From: CAIQPV01 sp963719855
GTDB taxonomy: Bacteria; Pseudomonadota; Gammaproteobacteria; Burkholderiales; Gallionellaceae
Assembly (NCBI GenBank): GCA_963719855.1
Contig: CAVRDK010000007.1
Coordinates: 14,149 to 78,148 of the forward strand
Direction of reading: 5' to 3'
Length of the DNA: 64,000 nt
This document shows positions 18,690-28,084 of the stretch, piece after piece. Every line of letters begins with the position of its first letter. Position 1 is the stretch's first letter. The translations under genes and the position numbers were made by a program. The notes beneath the pieces are model-generated. The model ran no database searches and was not told the origin of the DNA. It saw nothing but the letters and a program-made list of their open reading frames with translations.

Positions 18690-19217
18690 GGCTGCTGCTC
18701 CAACTTACGTATCAGTGGCAGGATCCTGTCCTTGAAATTTTGCGGCGTCAACATGCCGATAATCTTGTCGCGGATCACGCCCTGCTTGTCTATCACGAAA
18801 AGTCTCCGGCACGCCGGTCACGCCGTAATCTATGCCGATACGCCCTTCGGCATCGAACACATTCAGCAGATAGGGATTGCCGGCCCTGGTCAGCCAGCCT
18901 TCAGCCGCCTCGCGTTGATCCTTGTAATCCAACCCAACGATGGGCACCAAATTCTGCTGCGCCAATTCTAGCAGCAGCGGGTGCTCTTCCCTGCACGACT
19001 CGCACCAGGATGCCCATAAGTTGAACAGCCACACCTTTCCCTTCATGTCCTGCGTCGAAAACTGTTTAGCCGGATCATGCAACTGCGGCAACGTGAACGC
19101 GGGTGCCGGTTTGTCGATAAACGGAGAGGGCACTTCACTCGGATGCAGCCCCAAGCCGCGATACAGGAAGCCGACCAGCACCAGAAAGATGATCAGCGGC
19201 AGCATAAAACGCATCAT
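18686..19217 (-). pseudogene. ccmG: Thiol:disulfide interchange protein CcmG/DsbE, single-base frameshift
   Basis: Thioredoxin-fold protein that keeps the CcmH and apocytochrome cysteines reduced in the periplasm. It has an N-terminal anchor (MMRFMLPLIIFLVLVGFLYR), the DsbE signature PSPFIDKPAPAFTLPQL, active site NLWASWCESCREEHP, and GVTGVPETF with the cis-Pro. The frame breaks at the TTTT read from 18801-18798. As written the protein ends in an unrelated tail at 18705. With one T fewer it continues VIDKQGVIRDKIIGMLTPQN and ends RKLEQQP, overlapping the ccmH start by ATGA exactly as its operon neighbours do. This strongly suggests a read error rather than a true null. Confidence 0.9.
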
Positions 19218-21241
19218 GATATTTTCCCTTCCATAGCCAGTGCGACTTTCTTGCCTGATGCTGTGCTATGCGTAGTCTTGTTAGATTTTTTGGCATGAAT
19301 GCGATAGCGCCGATCACAAATCGCCAATACACCGCCCAACGCCATCAACACACAACCAACCCAGATCCAGTCCACGAACGGCTTGATATAAACACGCACC
19401 GCCCACGCGCCATTGCTGTCGGGTATCGGCTCGCCCAACGATACGTACAAATCGCGCAGGAAGCCAACCTGGATTGACGCATTGGTCATCGGCATGCCGG
19501 AGGAGTTATATTGGCGTTTCTCTGGATACAACTGGGTGACCGGCACCCCATTCTTGGTGATGGTCACGCGCCCCTGCGATGCCACATAATTCGGTCCCTG
19601 TTGCTCACGCACCCCATCGAATGTGAACTCATAGCCACCCGCCTGTACCGTATCGTTTACATTCATACGTACATCACGTTCGGTCTCGTACCCCTTCACC
19701 AAGGTCACGCCTATGATGAAAATACCGATGCCGATATGCGCGAACTGCATGCCGTAATAACTGAGCGATTGGCTTTTCAGGCGCTGGATGAAATCACCCT
19801 CGCGCCCGCCGATGCGCTTGCGCCCGATGCGCTTGTACATGTCGAGCAGTGCGGTTGTAAACACCCAGAACGCCAGCAAGATACCCAAAGATATCAGCGG
19901 AGTCCACTTGCCCATCACTATTGGCAACAGCACTGCGATCACCACACTGGCTGCCAAGGCCCAGCGCACACGCGTCCACATATCCGGCAGGCTGGCCTGC
20001 TTCCAGCGCGCAATCGGCCCCAACCCCATCATCAGCACCGTCGGTGCCATCAACGGCACGAATACAGTGTTGAAATACGGCGGACCGACGGAAAGTTTGC
20101 CGAAACCAAGCGCATCCATGAACAAGGGATACAGCGTGCCGAGAAACACCGAAGCCGAAGCCACGGACAGCATCACATTGTTGGACAGCAGCATGGATTC
20201 ACGCGAGACCAGGCCGAACTTTCCGCCCAACCCGATTTTGGGTGCACGCCATGCGAACAACATGAGTGAACTGCCGATCACTACAACAAGAAAGGCGAGG
20301 ATGAATATGCCACGGCGCGGGTCGGTAGCAAAGGCATGCACCGAAGTCAGCACGCCGGAACGCACCAGGAAAGTACCCAGCAGGCTGAGCGAAAAAGCTG
20401 CGATGGCGAGCAACACCGTCCAACTCTTGAACGCGCCGCGCTTCTCCGTCACTGCCAGCGAGTGGATCAACGCGGTGCCGACCAGCCAGGGCATGAAGGA
20501 AGCATTCTCCACCGGATCCCAGAACCACCAGCCGCCCCAGCCCAGTTCGTAATAAGCCCAGCCGCTGCCCAGAGCGATACCAAGGGTAAGAAATACCCAT
20601 GCCACCAACGTCCAAGGCCGCGACCAACGCGCCCAGGTCGCATCCATCTGCCCGCCGATCAGTGCGGAAAGCGCAAACGCGAACGCCACGGAGAACCCCA
20701 CATAGCCCATATACAGCATGGGCGGATGGATCACCAAACCGGGGTCCTGCAACAAGGGGTTGAGATCTCTGCCTTCCGCCGCCGCAGGCAACAAGCGATC
20801 AAAGGGATTGGAGGTGAGCAGCATGAACAGCAGGAATCCAACCGAAACCAGCCCCATCACGCCGACCACACGCGCCACCATTTCTTGCGGCAGATGCTTG
20901 CTGAACTGCGCCACCGCCACCGTCCAGACAGTCAGCATCAGCGCCCACACCAGCAACGAGCCTTCGTGCCCGCCCCACACCGCAGATACACGGTACTGTA
21001 TAGGCAGTTGCGAATTGGAGTGTTCCGCCACATACAGCACGGAAAAATCGTTGTTAACGAAAGCCTGCACCAGACAGCCGAAGGCGATAGCAACAAACAC
21101 GAATTGGCCCAGCGCCACGGAACGCGACAAACCCATCAGCGAGGCATCACCGCGCGCTGCACCTAATATGGGCAAAACGCCCTGCACCAACGCCAGCAAC
21201 AATGCAACGATGATAGCGAAATTACCAATCTCTGGAATCAT
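19214..21241 (-). CDS. ccmF: Haem lyase CcmF
   Basis: Large polytopic membrane protein (675 residues, about 15 hydrophobic segments) that ligates haem from CcmE to apocytochromes. The WWD motif (WGGWWFWDPVENASFMPW) lies at about residues 233-250, and conserved His residues occur at VIHPPMLYMGY and HSLAVTEKRG. A periplasmic domain is in the C-terminal third (VGFLRDLYVSLGEPIPDSNG). It overlaps ccmG by four bases. Length is normal for the family. Confidence 0.96.
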   Translation of the reverse strand: MIPEIGNFAIIVALLLALVQGVLPILGAARGDASLMGLSRSVALGQFVFVAIAFGCLVQAFVNNDFSVLYVAEHSNSQLPIQYRVSAVWGGHEGSLLVWALMLTVWTVAVAQFSKHLPQEMVARVVGVMGLVSVGFLLFMLLTSNPFDRLLPAAAEGRDLNPLLQDPGLVIHPPMLYMGYVGFSVAFAFALSALIGGQMDATWARWSRPWTLVAWVFLTLGIALGSGWAYYELGWGGWWFWDPVENASFMPWLVGTALIHSLAVTEKRGAFKSWTVLLAIAAFSLSLLGTFLVRSGVLTSVHAFATDPRRGIFILAFLVVVIGSSLMLFAWRAPKIGLGGKFGLVSRESMLLSNNVMLSVASASVFLGTLYPLFMDALGFGKLSVGPPYFNTVFVPLMAPTVLMMGLGPIARWKQASLPDMWTRVRWALAASVVIAVLLPIVMGKWTPLISLGILLAFWVFTTALLDMYKRIGRKRIGGREGDFIQRLKSQSLSYYGMQFAHIGIGIFIIGVTLVKGYETERDVRMNVNDTVQAGGYEFTFDGVREQQGPNYVASQGRVTITKNGVPVTQLYPEKRQYNSSGMPMTNASIQVGFLRDLYVSLGEPIPDSNGAWAVRVYIKPFVDWIWVGCVLMALGGVLAICDRRYRIHAKKSNKTTHSTASGKKVALAMEGKIS

Positions 21242-21259
21242 AAAGTGTCTTCTTCCGTT

Positions 21260-21742
21260 TTATTTAGCTGCTGATGGAGCCGCCACAACTGAGGAAGCCG
21301 CCGCTGCGGCTTGGGCCTTGGCGGCCTTGTCCAGTGCATCTTTGGCTTCCGGCGGCATGTAGTTCTCGTCGTGTTTGGCCAGCACTTCCTCGGCGTGGAA
21401 TACGTTATCGGCCTCCAGCTTGCCCTGCGCTACCACGCCTTTCCCTTCTTTGAACAGATCCGGCAGGATGCCTTTATAAATCACTGGCATGGTTTGCACG
21501 GTATCGGTCACATTGAAATGCACGGTCAGTCCATCGCCTTCGCGTTTCACGCTACCCGCTTCCACCAGCCCGCCGATGCGGAAGCTGCGGCCTTGCGGAG
21601 CCTCCTTATTGAACACTTGGGTCGGGGTAAAATACAGGCTAACATTGTTTTTCAGCGCATACAACACCAGCCCGACTGCCAGACTCAGGCCGGTAAGCGC
21701 GCCTATGATAATGTACATGGTTCTCTTGCGGCGTGGTGTCAT
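21260..21742 (-). CDS. ccmE: Haem chaperone CcmE
   Basis: Periplasmic haem chaperone of 160 residues, tethered by one N-terminal helix (MYIIIGALTGLSLAVGLVLY). The beta-barrel domain carries the conserved RIGGLVEAGSVKR and the haem-binding His in LAKHDENYMPPE. The C-terminus is Ala-rich and probably disordered. It starts two bases after the ccmD stop, so the two are co-translated. Confidence 0.95.
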   Translation of the reverse strand: MTPRRKRTMYIIIGALTGLSLAVGLVLYALKNNVSLYFTPTQVFNKEAPQGRSFRIGGLVEAGSVKREGDGLTVHFNVTDTVQTMPVIYKGILPDLFKEGKGVVAQGKLEADNVFHAEEVLAKHDENYMPPEAKDALDKAAKAQAAAAASSVVAAPSAAK

Positions 21743-21744
21743 GC

Positions 21745-21906
21745 CTATTCCTCATCCCCTGCATCGCGCATCAAGCGCAACTGTTGTAATGTGATTTTAC
21801 GTTTATGGCGCACCAACGCGATCTCGACGATGAATATCAGCAACGCCAAACCGTACGAACCCCAGATATAAAAGGCATAGCCCTTCATGGCAAAAAATTC
21901 GCTCAT
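21745..21906 (-). CDS. ccmD: Haem exporter protein CcmD
   Basis: Small membrane protein of 53 residues that helps release holo-CcmE from CcmABC. It has the CcmD plan: MKGYAFYIWGSYGLALLIFI with the conserved Tyr/Trp, then a basic RHKRKITLQQLRLM cytosolic tail and an acidic end. Its ATG overlaps the end of ccmC (ATGA). Confidence 0.92.
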   Translation of the reverse strand: MSEFFAMKGYAFYIWGSYGLALLIFIVEIALVRHKRKITLQQLRLMRDAGDEE

Positions 21907-22640
21907 GACCGCACCTCCTCCAACTCAGACACCCACTGGGTATTGCGTTCGCGTTCCAAAATGATGCTGCGCACACGCAACAACACCACCGCGATTGCAT
22001 ACAGCCAGCATGCCGCAATCATGGCCCACAACGCCTGCTGCATGGCAACATGCATGGACGTGCCGCTGAACTTGATGGTGGAACCTTGATGCAACGTATT
22101 CCACCACTTCACCGAAAAATAAATGATCGGCACGTTGACCGAACCGACGATGGCCAAGAGTGCGGCTGCGCGGTCGGCGCGACGCGGATCATCTATCGAG
22201 GCGTGCAGTGCGATGAAACCGAAATAGAGGAACAGCAGAATGAGCTCGGAAGTCAGGCGCGCATCCCACACCCACCATGCACCCCACATCGGCTTGCCCC
22301 ACATCGCTCCGGTCCACAGCGAAATGAAAGCAAACAGCGCGCCGGTAGGCGCCAACGCGGTGGCCATCATGGAGGAGAGGCGCGTATTGAATACCAGCCC
22401 CAATGCGGCATAGCCCGCCATGATCATGTAGATGAACATGGACAGAATGGAAGCCGGAACATGAATGAACATGATACGGTAGGCTTCGCTTTGCGTGGCA
22501 TCGGTCGGCGCCACGAAGAAGCTGATGTACAAACCGATGGCAAACAGGATTGCGGACGACCACGCGAACCACGGCACCAATTTGCCCGCCAACCCGTAAA
22601 AGGAAGTGGGCGCAGAATATTTGAACCAGTTTATAGCCAA
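21903..22640 (-). CDS. ccmC: Haem transporter CcmC
   Basis: Six-helix membrane protein of 245 residues that hands haem to CcmE. The WWD motif (GKPMWGAWWVWDARLTSELI) is in the middle, with flanking His (FIHVPASILSMF; VKWWNTLHQGSTI). The best start is TTG 22640: GGAG lies seven bases upstream and the N-terminus AINWFKYSAPTSFYG matches CcmC proteins, while no ATG occurs until well into the first helix. The gap to ccmB is only four bases. Confidence 0.94.
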   Translation of the reverse strand: MAINWFKYSAPTSFYGLAGKLVPWFAWSSAILFAIGLYISFFVAPTDATQSEAYRIMFIHVPASILSMFIYMIMAGYAALGLVFNTRLSSMMATALAPTGALFAFISLWTGAMWGKPMWGAWWVWDARLTSELILLFLYFGFIALHASIDDPRRADRAAALLAIVGSVNVPIIYFSVKWWNTLHQGSTIKFSGTSMHVAMQQALWAMIAACWLYAIAVVLLRVRSIILERERNTQWVSELEEVRS

Positions 22641-22644
22641 ATCT

Positions 22645-23352
22645 TTACTCCATCGAAATTCTTAAAGCCTGCGCCGTGACCCACGGTGTGAACACCAACG
22701 CCAGCAGCAGCATTGCGCCCAACAAAGACAAGTGCGATACGACGCTCATGCCGGTCGAAACAGCCTCTACTGCCCCAGCCCCGAAAATCAGCACCGGAAT
22801 ACACAGCGGCAGCACCAGCAGCGACACCAATACTCCACCGCCGCGCAAACCCAGCGTCAGCGCCGCACCGACCGCACCTATCATGCTGAGTATCGGCGTG
22901 CCCAGCAACAGCGCGGCGATCAACACCCACAACGCCTGCGCCGACATATCGAACTGCAAGCCCAGCACCGGCGCCATCAATACCAAAGGCAATCCCGACA
23001 CCATCCAGTGCGCAATGATTTTCCCCAACACCAGCAGCGACAAAGGCTGCGGCGCCAACAGTATCTGTTCCAACGTACCATCCAGATAGTCCGCCGAAAA
23101 CAAACGTCCCAGCGACAACATGGAAGCCAGCAACGCCGCCACCCACACCACGCCCGGCGCCATCTTGCGCAGCATGTCCAACTCAGGCCCTACGCCTAAT
23201 GGAAACAAGCTCACCACCATGACGAAAAAAACCAGTGTGGTCAGCACATCGGCGCGGCGGCGCATGGCCAGCACCAGATCACGCCGGATCACCAGGCCCA
23301 ACAGCCCGAACAAAGACAACTTCTCCTTCGTGGCACCAGACATCGGACTCAT
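22645..23352 (-). CDS. ccmB: Haem exporter permease CcmB
   Basis: Six-TM permease of the CcmAB ABC transporter, 235 residues. Recognisable features are VIRRDLVLAMRRRADVLTTL near the N-terminus, the region RLFSADYLDGTLEQILLAPQ, and LPLCIPVLIFGAGAV in the C-terminal half. The start overlaps the ccmA stop (ATGA); an in-frame ATG at 23343 is an alternative. CcmAB drives release of holo-CcmE by ATP hydrolysis. Confidence 0.95.
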   Translation of the reverse strand: MSPMSGATKEKLSLFGLLGLVIRRDLVLAMRRRADVLTTLVFFVMVVSLFPLGVGPELDMLRKMAPGVVWVAALLASMLSLGRLFSADYLDGTLEQILLAPQPLSLLVLGKIIAHWMVSGLPLVLMAPVLGLQFDMSAQALWVLIAALLLGTPILSMIGAVGAALTLGLRGGGVLVSLLVLPLCIPVLIFGAGAVEAVSTGMSVVSHLSLLGAMLLLALVFTPWVTAQALRISME

Positions 23353-23963
23353 GACAGAGACAAGCGCCGCGTCGTTACCCCCGCCACTTCCAGCGGCTGG
23401 TGGGTCGTAAAGATTACCATGCCGTTGTTCGCCAGGTGCTCGCCGATCAACTCCTGCATCAAGCCTACCGCGCCCACATCCAGCGCGGTGAGCGGCTCAT
23501 CCAGTATCCACAGCGGAGCATTCCCGACCAGCAAGCGCGCCAGCGCCACGCGCCGTCGCTGCCCTTGTGACAACACCTTCACCGGTAAAGTTTCACGTCC
23601 GCGCAAACCCATGCGGCGCAGCGCGGCAATGGCCTGCTTGTCATCCAGCGCACAGCCCGCCAGTCCGGCATTGATGTGCAAATTCTCCAGCGCGTTCAAT
23701 TCGTCCTTGATGGCATTCAGATGCCCCAGATAAATCATCTCCGCATGATATTCCTCACGCTGTTCGCGAATATCCCCGCCGCGCCAGCGTACCACTCCCG
23801 CCTCGGGCACCATAAAGCCGCATAAAGTTCGCAACAAGCTAGTCTTGCCGCTGCCGTTGACGCCCTCCACTTGCAGCAGATCCCCATCGGACAGGGAAAA
23901 ATTCAAACCGGAAAACAGTCGGTGATCTCCGCGTGCGCAGGCAAGGTCGCTAATTTCCAACAT
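23349..23963 (-). CDS. ccmA: Haem exporter ATP-binding protein CcmA
   Basis: ABC ATPase of 204 residues and first gene of the ccm operon. Walker A is GVNGSGKTSLLR, the signature motif LSQGQRRRVALARL, Walker B LWILDEPLTALD, and the H-loop FTTHQPL. The start ATG 23963 (MLEISDLACARG) fits family N-termini; the longer in-frame reading begins with a TTG and adds nine unconserved residues. The operon promoter must lie in the roughly 115-bp gap shared with divergent fabI. Confidence 0.95.
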   Translation of the reverse strand: MLEISDLACARGDHRLFSGLNFSLSDGDLLQVEGVNGSGKTSLLRTLCGFMVPEAGVVRWRGGDIREQREEYHAEMIYLGHLNAIKDELNALENLHINAGLAGCALDDKQAIAALRRMGLRGRETLPVKVLSQGQRRRVALARLLVGNAPLWILDEPLTALDVGAVGLMQELIGEHLANNGMVIFTTHQPLEVAGVTTRRLSLS

Positions 23964-24017
23964 CGCGGTAGGGGGTTCCGGTATAAACAAACAGCGCGGG
24001 ATTATACATCAGCGCGA

Positions 24018-24045
24018 TGCTTTGTAATGATAGTGCGGTTATAAT
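24018..24045 (+). promoter_or_regulatory. Probable sigma-70 promoter of fabI
   Basis: A perfect -10 hexamer TATAAT lies at 24040-24045, 33 bases upstream of the fabI start. A weak -35 (ATGCTT) is 17 bases further upstream. It sits in the divergent gap with ccmA. Confidence 0.4.
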
Positions 24046-24078
24046 TCGCCCCGTCAAAATTAAGAACAAAGGGACAAC

Positions 24079-24867
24079 ATGGGATTTCTGGCGAACAAAC
24101 GCATCCTGATCACCGGCATGATTAGCACCCGCTCGATTGCTTACGGCGTCGCTCAAGCCATGCACCGCGAGGGCGCGGAACTGGCCTTCACCTATCAGGG
24201 CGAACGCGTGCGTGATCGGGTTTTGGGCTTAGCCAAGGAATTCGGCAGCGAACTGGTGTTTCAATGCGATGTCGCCAGCGATGACGACATTAACCAGTTG
24301 TTCGTCGATCTGAACAAGCACTGGGATGGCTTTGATGGCTTTGTGCATGCTATTGCTTTTGCACCGCGCGAGGCGTTGGACGGAGAATTTCTGGATGGTT
24401 TCAGCCGCGAAGCATTCCGCATCGCGCATGACATCAGCGCTTACAGTTTTCCCGCCATGGCCAAAGCCGCGCTGCCGATGATGCAAGGCCGCAACGCCGC
24501 CCTGCTGACCATGAGCTATCTAGGCGCGGTGCGCACCATGCCGCATTACAACCTGATGGGCATGGCCAAGGCCAGCCTGGAAGCCAGCGTGCGTTATCTG
24601 GCGATGCAACTGGGACGCCAGGGAATACGCGCGAACGGCATTTCCGCCGGGCCGATCAAGACGCTGGCCGCCGCAGGCATTGCCGATTTCAGCAAGCTGC
24701 TGAGCTACAACGAGAAGCACGCCCCGCTCAAACGCAACGTCACCATCGAAGAAGTCGGAAACGCTGCGGCCTTCCTGTGCAGCGATCTGGCCAGCGGCAT
24801 CACCGGCGAAATCACCTATGTAGATGGCGGCTTTAACACCACCGCCTTGGGCACCACCGAAGCATAG
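24079..24867 (+). CDS. fabI: Enoyl-[acyl-carrier-protein] reductase (NADH) FabI
   Basis: Catalyses the last, NADH-dependent step of each fatty acid elongation cycle. In 262 residues it has the FabI form of the nucleotide-binding N-terminus (ANKRILITGMISTRSIAYG), the conserved FVHAIAFAPREALDG, the catalytic Tyr-x6-Lys in MPHYNLMGMAKASLEA, and ANGISAGPIKTLAAAGI. Start ATG 24079 follows AAAGGGACAAC. Monocistronic. Confidence 0.97.
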   Translation: MGFLANKRILITGMISTRSIAYGVAQAMHREGAELAFTYQGERVRDRVLGLAKEFGSELVFQCDVASDDDINQLFVDLNKHWDGFDGFVHAIAFAPREALDGEFLDGFSREAFRIAHDISAYSFPAMAKAALPMMQGRNAALLTMSYLGAVRTMPHYNLMGMAKASLEASVRYLAMQLGRQGIRANGISAGPIKTLAAAGIADFSKLLSYNEKHAPLKRNVTIEEVGNAAAFLCSDLASGITGEITYVDGGFNTTALGTTEA

Positions 24868-24871
24868 ACCT

Positions 24872-25058
24872 TATTCCAATTCTATTTCATCGGTGAAACT
24901 GCGTTGGCTTCCTAGATATAACGACTAGCCATTCGACTAAGCTGCCAAAAGACGTCAGCCAAGTCGCTGGTTATCGCTTTCTCCTAGCCGTGCTACAGCA
25001 CTGTCTGCGTCGTTCGCTCGTCGCCGCCTTGTTTGACCTTCGAAATGAAACTGGAATT
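24872..25058. repeat. Possible palindromic element with imperfect ATTCCA ends
   Basis: The left end TTATTCCAATTCTATTTCAT and the right end CGAAATGAAACTGGAATTG are imperfect inverted repeats about 187 bp apart, and the interval has no credible gene. It fills the gap after fabI and could be a decayed MITE. No target duplication is evident. Confidence 0.4.
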
Positions 25059-25147
25059 GTACACACGAACAAAAATGCCGCCTGTGCGGAATTAGCAAAA
25101 GTAGCAAAAACGGCCACGGTGAAAACTATTTCTCTGGGGAAGCTCAG

Positions 25148-25915
25148 TCATACAATCTCGCGCCAGTCCAACCCTTCCTGTTGGGTCGCCACAGCGATCC
25201 AGTCTGCGTTGCAACCCAATGCCGAACTCAATGCAGCAACTGCAAGATCCCGTGTATTGTTCTTGCGGCTCAGGTGCGCCGCCACGATGTGCTGCAAGCG
25301 GCAGTTATCCAGCCTGGACAGCAGTGCCGCCGCATCCTCATTATTGAGGTGACCGAAGCGCCCGCCGACGCGTTGCTTAAGACGGTAAGGATAATCGCCG
25401 TTGGCCAGCAAGGTGGTGTCATGGTTGCATTCCAGAACCAGCGCATCGCAGCCATTCAGCGTCGCTTCGATGTGCGGCGTGGCACAGCCGGTATCGGTCA
25501 GCACCCCAAGCCGTTTTGCTCCGTCGCTGAACACATATTGCACCGGCTCAGCCGCATCGTGCGGCACGGCATACGGCTGTATCTGCAACTCGCCGATAGA
25601 GAAAGAATGATGGGGGGAAATTTCGGTCAGGCCGGACAAGTCGTCCAGTGCTTTGCCATGCATCTGCCGCGTGCCATGCGTCAGCCATACCGGGATGGAA
25701 TGTTTGCGTGCCAGACGCGCCACCCCTGCGATGTGGTCGCCGTGTTCGTGCGTGACTACGATGCCGCTGAGACTGTCAGCTGCCAAGCCGAGACGCGCCA
25801 GACGCGCGACCGTGTCGGTCAGAGAGAAGCCGCAGTCCATCAGCACGCAAGTCTGCCCGACCTGCACCGCCAGTGCGTTACCTTCGCTGCCGCTACCGAG
25901 TGACGCGAAGCGCAT
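25148..25915 (-). CDS. MBL-fold metallo-hydrolase (YycJ/WalJ-like)
   Basis: Metallo-beta-lactamase-fold protein of 255 residues. The metal motif is VVTHEHGDHIAGV (HxHxDH), with further ligands in AVPHDAAEPV, LTDTGCA and VLECNHD, and a late His in HIVAAHLSRKNNT. The N-terminus MRFASLGSGSEGNALAVQVG is typical of the YycJ-type subgroup, which has been linked to DNA or RNA metabolism; the substrate here is unknown. The start at ATG 25915 lies 13 bases after the bamC stop, so bamC and this gene are probably cotranscribed. An upstream open extension overlaps bamC in another frame and is rejected. Confidence 0.88.
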   Translation of the reverse strand: MRFASLGSGSEGNALAVQVGQTCVLMDCGFSLTDTVARLARLGLAADSLSGIVVTHEHGDHIAGVARLARKHSIPVWLTHGTRQMHGKALDDLSGLTEISPHHSFSIGELQIQPYAVPHDAAEPVQYVFSDGAKRLGVLTDTGCATPHIEATLNGCDALVLECNHDTTLLANGDYPYRLKQRVGGRFGHLNNEDAAALLSRLDNCRLQHIVAAHLSRKNNTRDLAVAALSSALGCNADWIAVATQQEGLDWREIV

Positions 25916-25928
25916 AAAAAACCTATGG

Positions 25929-27044
25929 CTACTTACCGAGAGCCTTGTACAGCGCGTCAATAATTCGTTGCGTGTTGGAGTTGCTCTCGCCGTTACTGCC
26001 AGTGGCCGCCACTTCGCAGCCTGTATTGCCTTCATGCACGGACACCTGGTAACGCGCAGGTTTAGCGCTCTTTTCATCGTCGCGCCAGAAAGCAAGCTTG
26101 TCGAGCCAACCCTTTGCCTTGGCATCTTCTTCGACACGCAGGAAGTACACGCCATTGGCCCTGTTCTTATCCTCCACCACGAAGCCTTCATGTTCCAGTG
26201 CCAGACCTACCGTACGCCAACTCTTGTCGAATGGCTCGCTCAACAAAATGATCCTGCTTCCGTTGGCCAGCGTTTGCAGTTTGGGTGCTATGACCGCTCC
26301 CTGTGAGGATGGAACCGCCATCTGCGCTTTTGCTTGTGCTTGCGCTTCCGCGCCGCCCAGCTTGATCATCAGCATTTGCATCATAGTGGTTTCCAGCTCG
26401 GGGTCGTTCGGGCGCGACTGCCACATGATTGTACTCCCGTCCTTGCTCAGCACTTGTTCCTTGCCGTATTGGGTGAGATAAATCTCCGTGCTGTTACCAT
26501 CCTTGCTGCGTTCCAGACGTACGCGATACATGTCTTTCTCGCCGGAGTCATACAGGTCATCCATCACCTTGCCCAGAATGCTGCGCAGGCCGGTCTTGGG
26601 AATCTTGGCGCGGTTTTCCGCCCAATCGGTTTCCATGATGCCAGCCTGAGGATTCTCGGTCTTGATGACCATACCGTTCTCCTGCCAGAATGCCTTGATC
26701 ACCGGCCACACGTTCTCCGCCTTGTCATCCACTACCAGCCAGTGCTGTGCACCATTGTGCTCTAGACGCACACTCCTGGATTCCGGCAGTACTGCTGAGG
26801 AACGGACTTGGGATGACGCATTACCCTTGGCAAAATCAGAATAGTTCGCCACGGCTGCGCTGCCATCAGGAACCGTGTAATGATCTTCGGCAGCAGGCGT
26901 GGTCAGGTCGGGCGGAACTTCCAGCGTCGGCACTTTGACTGCGGCAGATTTGTAATCGACACGCTTGCTCTCCATACTCATGCTGCTGCATCCGGCCAAG
27001 GTCAGCATTGCAAGGGACAGTGCGGTAATTTGTAGAATTTTCAT
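25929..27044 (-). CDS. bamC: Outer membrane assembly lipoprotein BamC
   Basis: BamC (NlpB) is an accessory lipoprotein of the BAM complex. In 371 residues, the signal peptide ends in the lipobox LTLAGC (Cys 19), followed by the unstructured segment and two helix-grip domains (AENVWPVIKAFWQENGMVIK near residue 110; DKSWRTVGLALEHEGFVVED near 270). Start ATG 27044 has AAGGA nine bases upstream. It lies 30 bp after dapA, the same dapA-bamC order as in many proteobacteria. Confidence 0.92.
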   Translation of the reverse strand: MKILQITALSLAMLTLAGCSSMSMESKRVDYKSAAVKVPTLEVPPDLTTPAAEDHYTVPDGSAAVANYSDFAKGNASSQVRSSAVLPESRSVRLEHNGAQHWLVVDDKAENVWPVIKAFWQENGMVIKTENPQAGIMETDWAENRAKIPKTGLRSILGKVMDDLYDSGEKDMYRVRLERSKDGNSTEIYLTQYGKEQVLSKDGSTIMWQSRPNDPELETTMMQMLMIKLGGAEAQAQAKAQMAVPSSQGAVIAPKLQTLANGSRIILLSEPFDKSWRTVGLALEHEGFVVEDKNRANGVYFLRVEEDAKAKGWLDKLAFWRDDEKSAKPARYQVSVHEGNTGCEVAATGSNGESNSNTQRIIDALYKALGK

Positions 27045-27074
27045 GTGGTTCCTTGAATTTAATGCTTGTATCAC

Positions 27075-27950
27075 TCAAATTACTCCCGCTTGGCGCATCG
27101 CGTCTTCAACCACGCTTTGCGAGGCAACCGATAGCGGCGTAAGCGGCAGGCGCAGCACATTATTTATTTTGCCCATGCGCGCCACTGCCCACTTTACCGG
27201 AATCGGATTAGCCTCGACAAACAGATGGCGATGCAAGCCGAGCAAACGGTAATTGATCTCGCGCGCTTTGTCCACTTCGCCGTTCAAGGCCGCAACGCAC
27301 ATTTCATGCATCAGCTTCGGGGCCACGTTGGCGGTGACCGAAATCGTGCCGTGCGCGCCCAGCAGCATCAGCGCCAGCGTGCTCGCATCGTCGCCGCTGT
27401 ACACCGCAAAATTCTTGGGTGCGCGCTGCAACAGGTCGCTACCGCGCTCAATATTGCCAGTCGCATCCTTGATGCCCACAATATTAGGAATCTGCGCCAG
27501 ACGCAGCGCGGTATCATTGTGCATGTCCGCGCCGGTGCGTCCCGGCACGTTATATAGAATATGCGGCATATCCACCGCCTCGGCGATGGTCTTGAAATGC
27601 AAATACAACCCTTCCTGCGTCGGCTTGTTGTAGTACGGCACCACGGTCAGCGAAGCGACCGCGCCCGCTTTCTTCGAGAAACTGGCCAGTTCGATGGCTT
27701 CCTTAGTGGAATTCGCGCCGGTTCCTGCTATCACAGGAATGCGCCCGGCGGCATGTTCCACCGCAAGCTGAATCAACGACTCATGTTCTTCCACATCCAC
27801 CGTAGGGGATTCGCCGGTGGTTCCCACCACCACGATGCCGTCTGTGCCCTGGACTATATGGAAATCGATCAATGCACGGAAAGCGGCCAAATCCAGGCTA
27901 CCGTCCTCATGCATTGGCGTGACGATTGCAACGATACTGCCCTTAATCAT
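27075..27950 (-). CDS. dapA: 4-hydroxy-tetrahydrodipicolinate synthase
   Basis: DapA condenses pyruvate with aspartate semialdehyde at the head of lysine and meso-diaminopimelate synthesis. In 291 residues it shows GTTGESPTVDVEEHE, the catalytic Tyr region LYNVPGRTGADM, the Schiff-base Lys in GIKDATGNIERG, and SGDDASTLALMLLGAHG. I chose ATG 27950 (MIKGSIVAIVTPM), which matches the family start; the longer frame adds 13 unconserved residues. Confidence 0.97.
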   Translation of the reverse strand: MIKGSIVAIVTPMHEDGSLDLAAFRALIDFHIVQGTDGIVVVGTTGESPTVDVEEHESLIQLAVEHAAGRIPVIAGTGANSTKEAIELASFSKKAGAVASLTVVPYYNKPTQEGLYLHFKTIAEAVDMPHILYNVPGRTGADMHNDTALRLAQIPNIVGIKDATGNIERGSDLLQRAPKNFAVYSGDDASTLALMLLGAHGTISVTANVAPKLMHEMCVAALNGEVDKAREINYRLLGLHRHLFVEANPIPVKWAVARMGKINNVLRLPLTPLSVASQSVVEDAMRQAGVI

Positions 27951-28084
27951 GTTAAACACTGCCCTTACCCCGTGCCTTGGCACTGCCAAATAAAGTCGGC
28001 ATTTTAACCGATTCTTAAATGGATTGCGTTACAAAAAGCGGTGCGCTGTGGAATAATGCGAACCTTATCATTTATTGCCGCATC

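Noticed and set aside
19511..21166. Long plus-strand open frames opposite ccmF
   Set aside because: They are His/Arg-rich antisense shadows of a high-GC membrane protein gene.
25916..26191. N-terminal extension of the MBL-fold hydrolase
   Set aside because: This part overlaps bamC in another frame and shows no conservation-like features; the family start MRFASLGSGS is at 25915.
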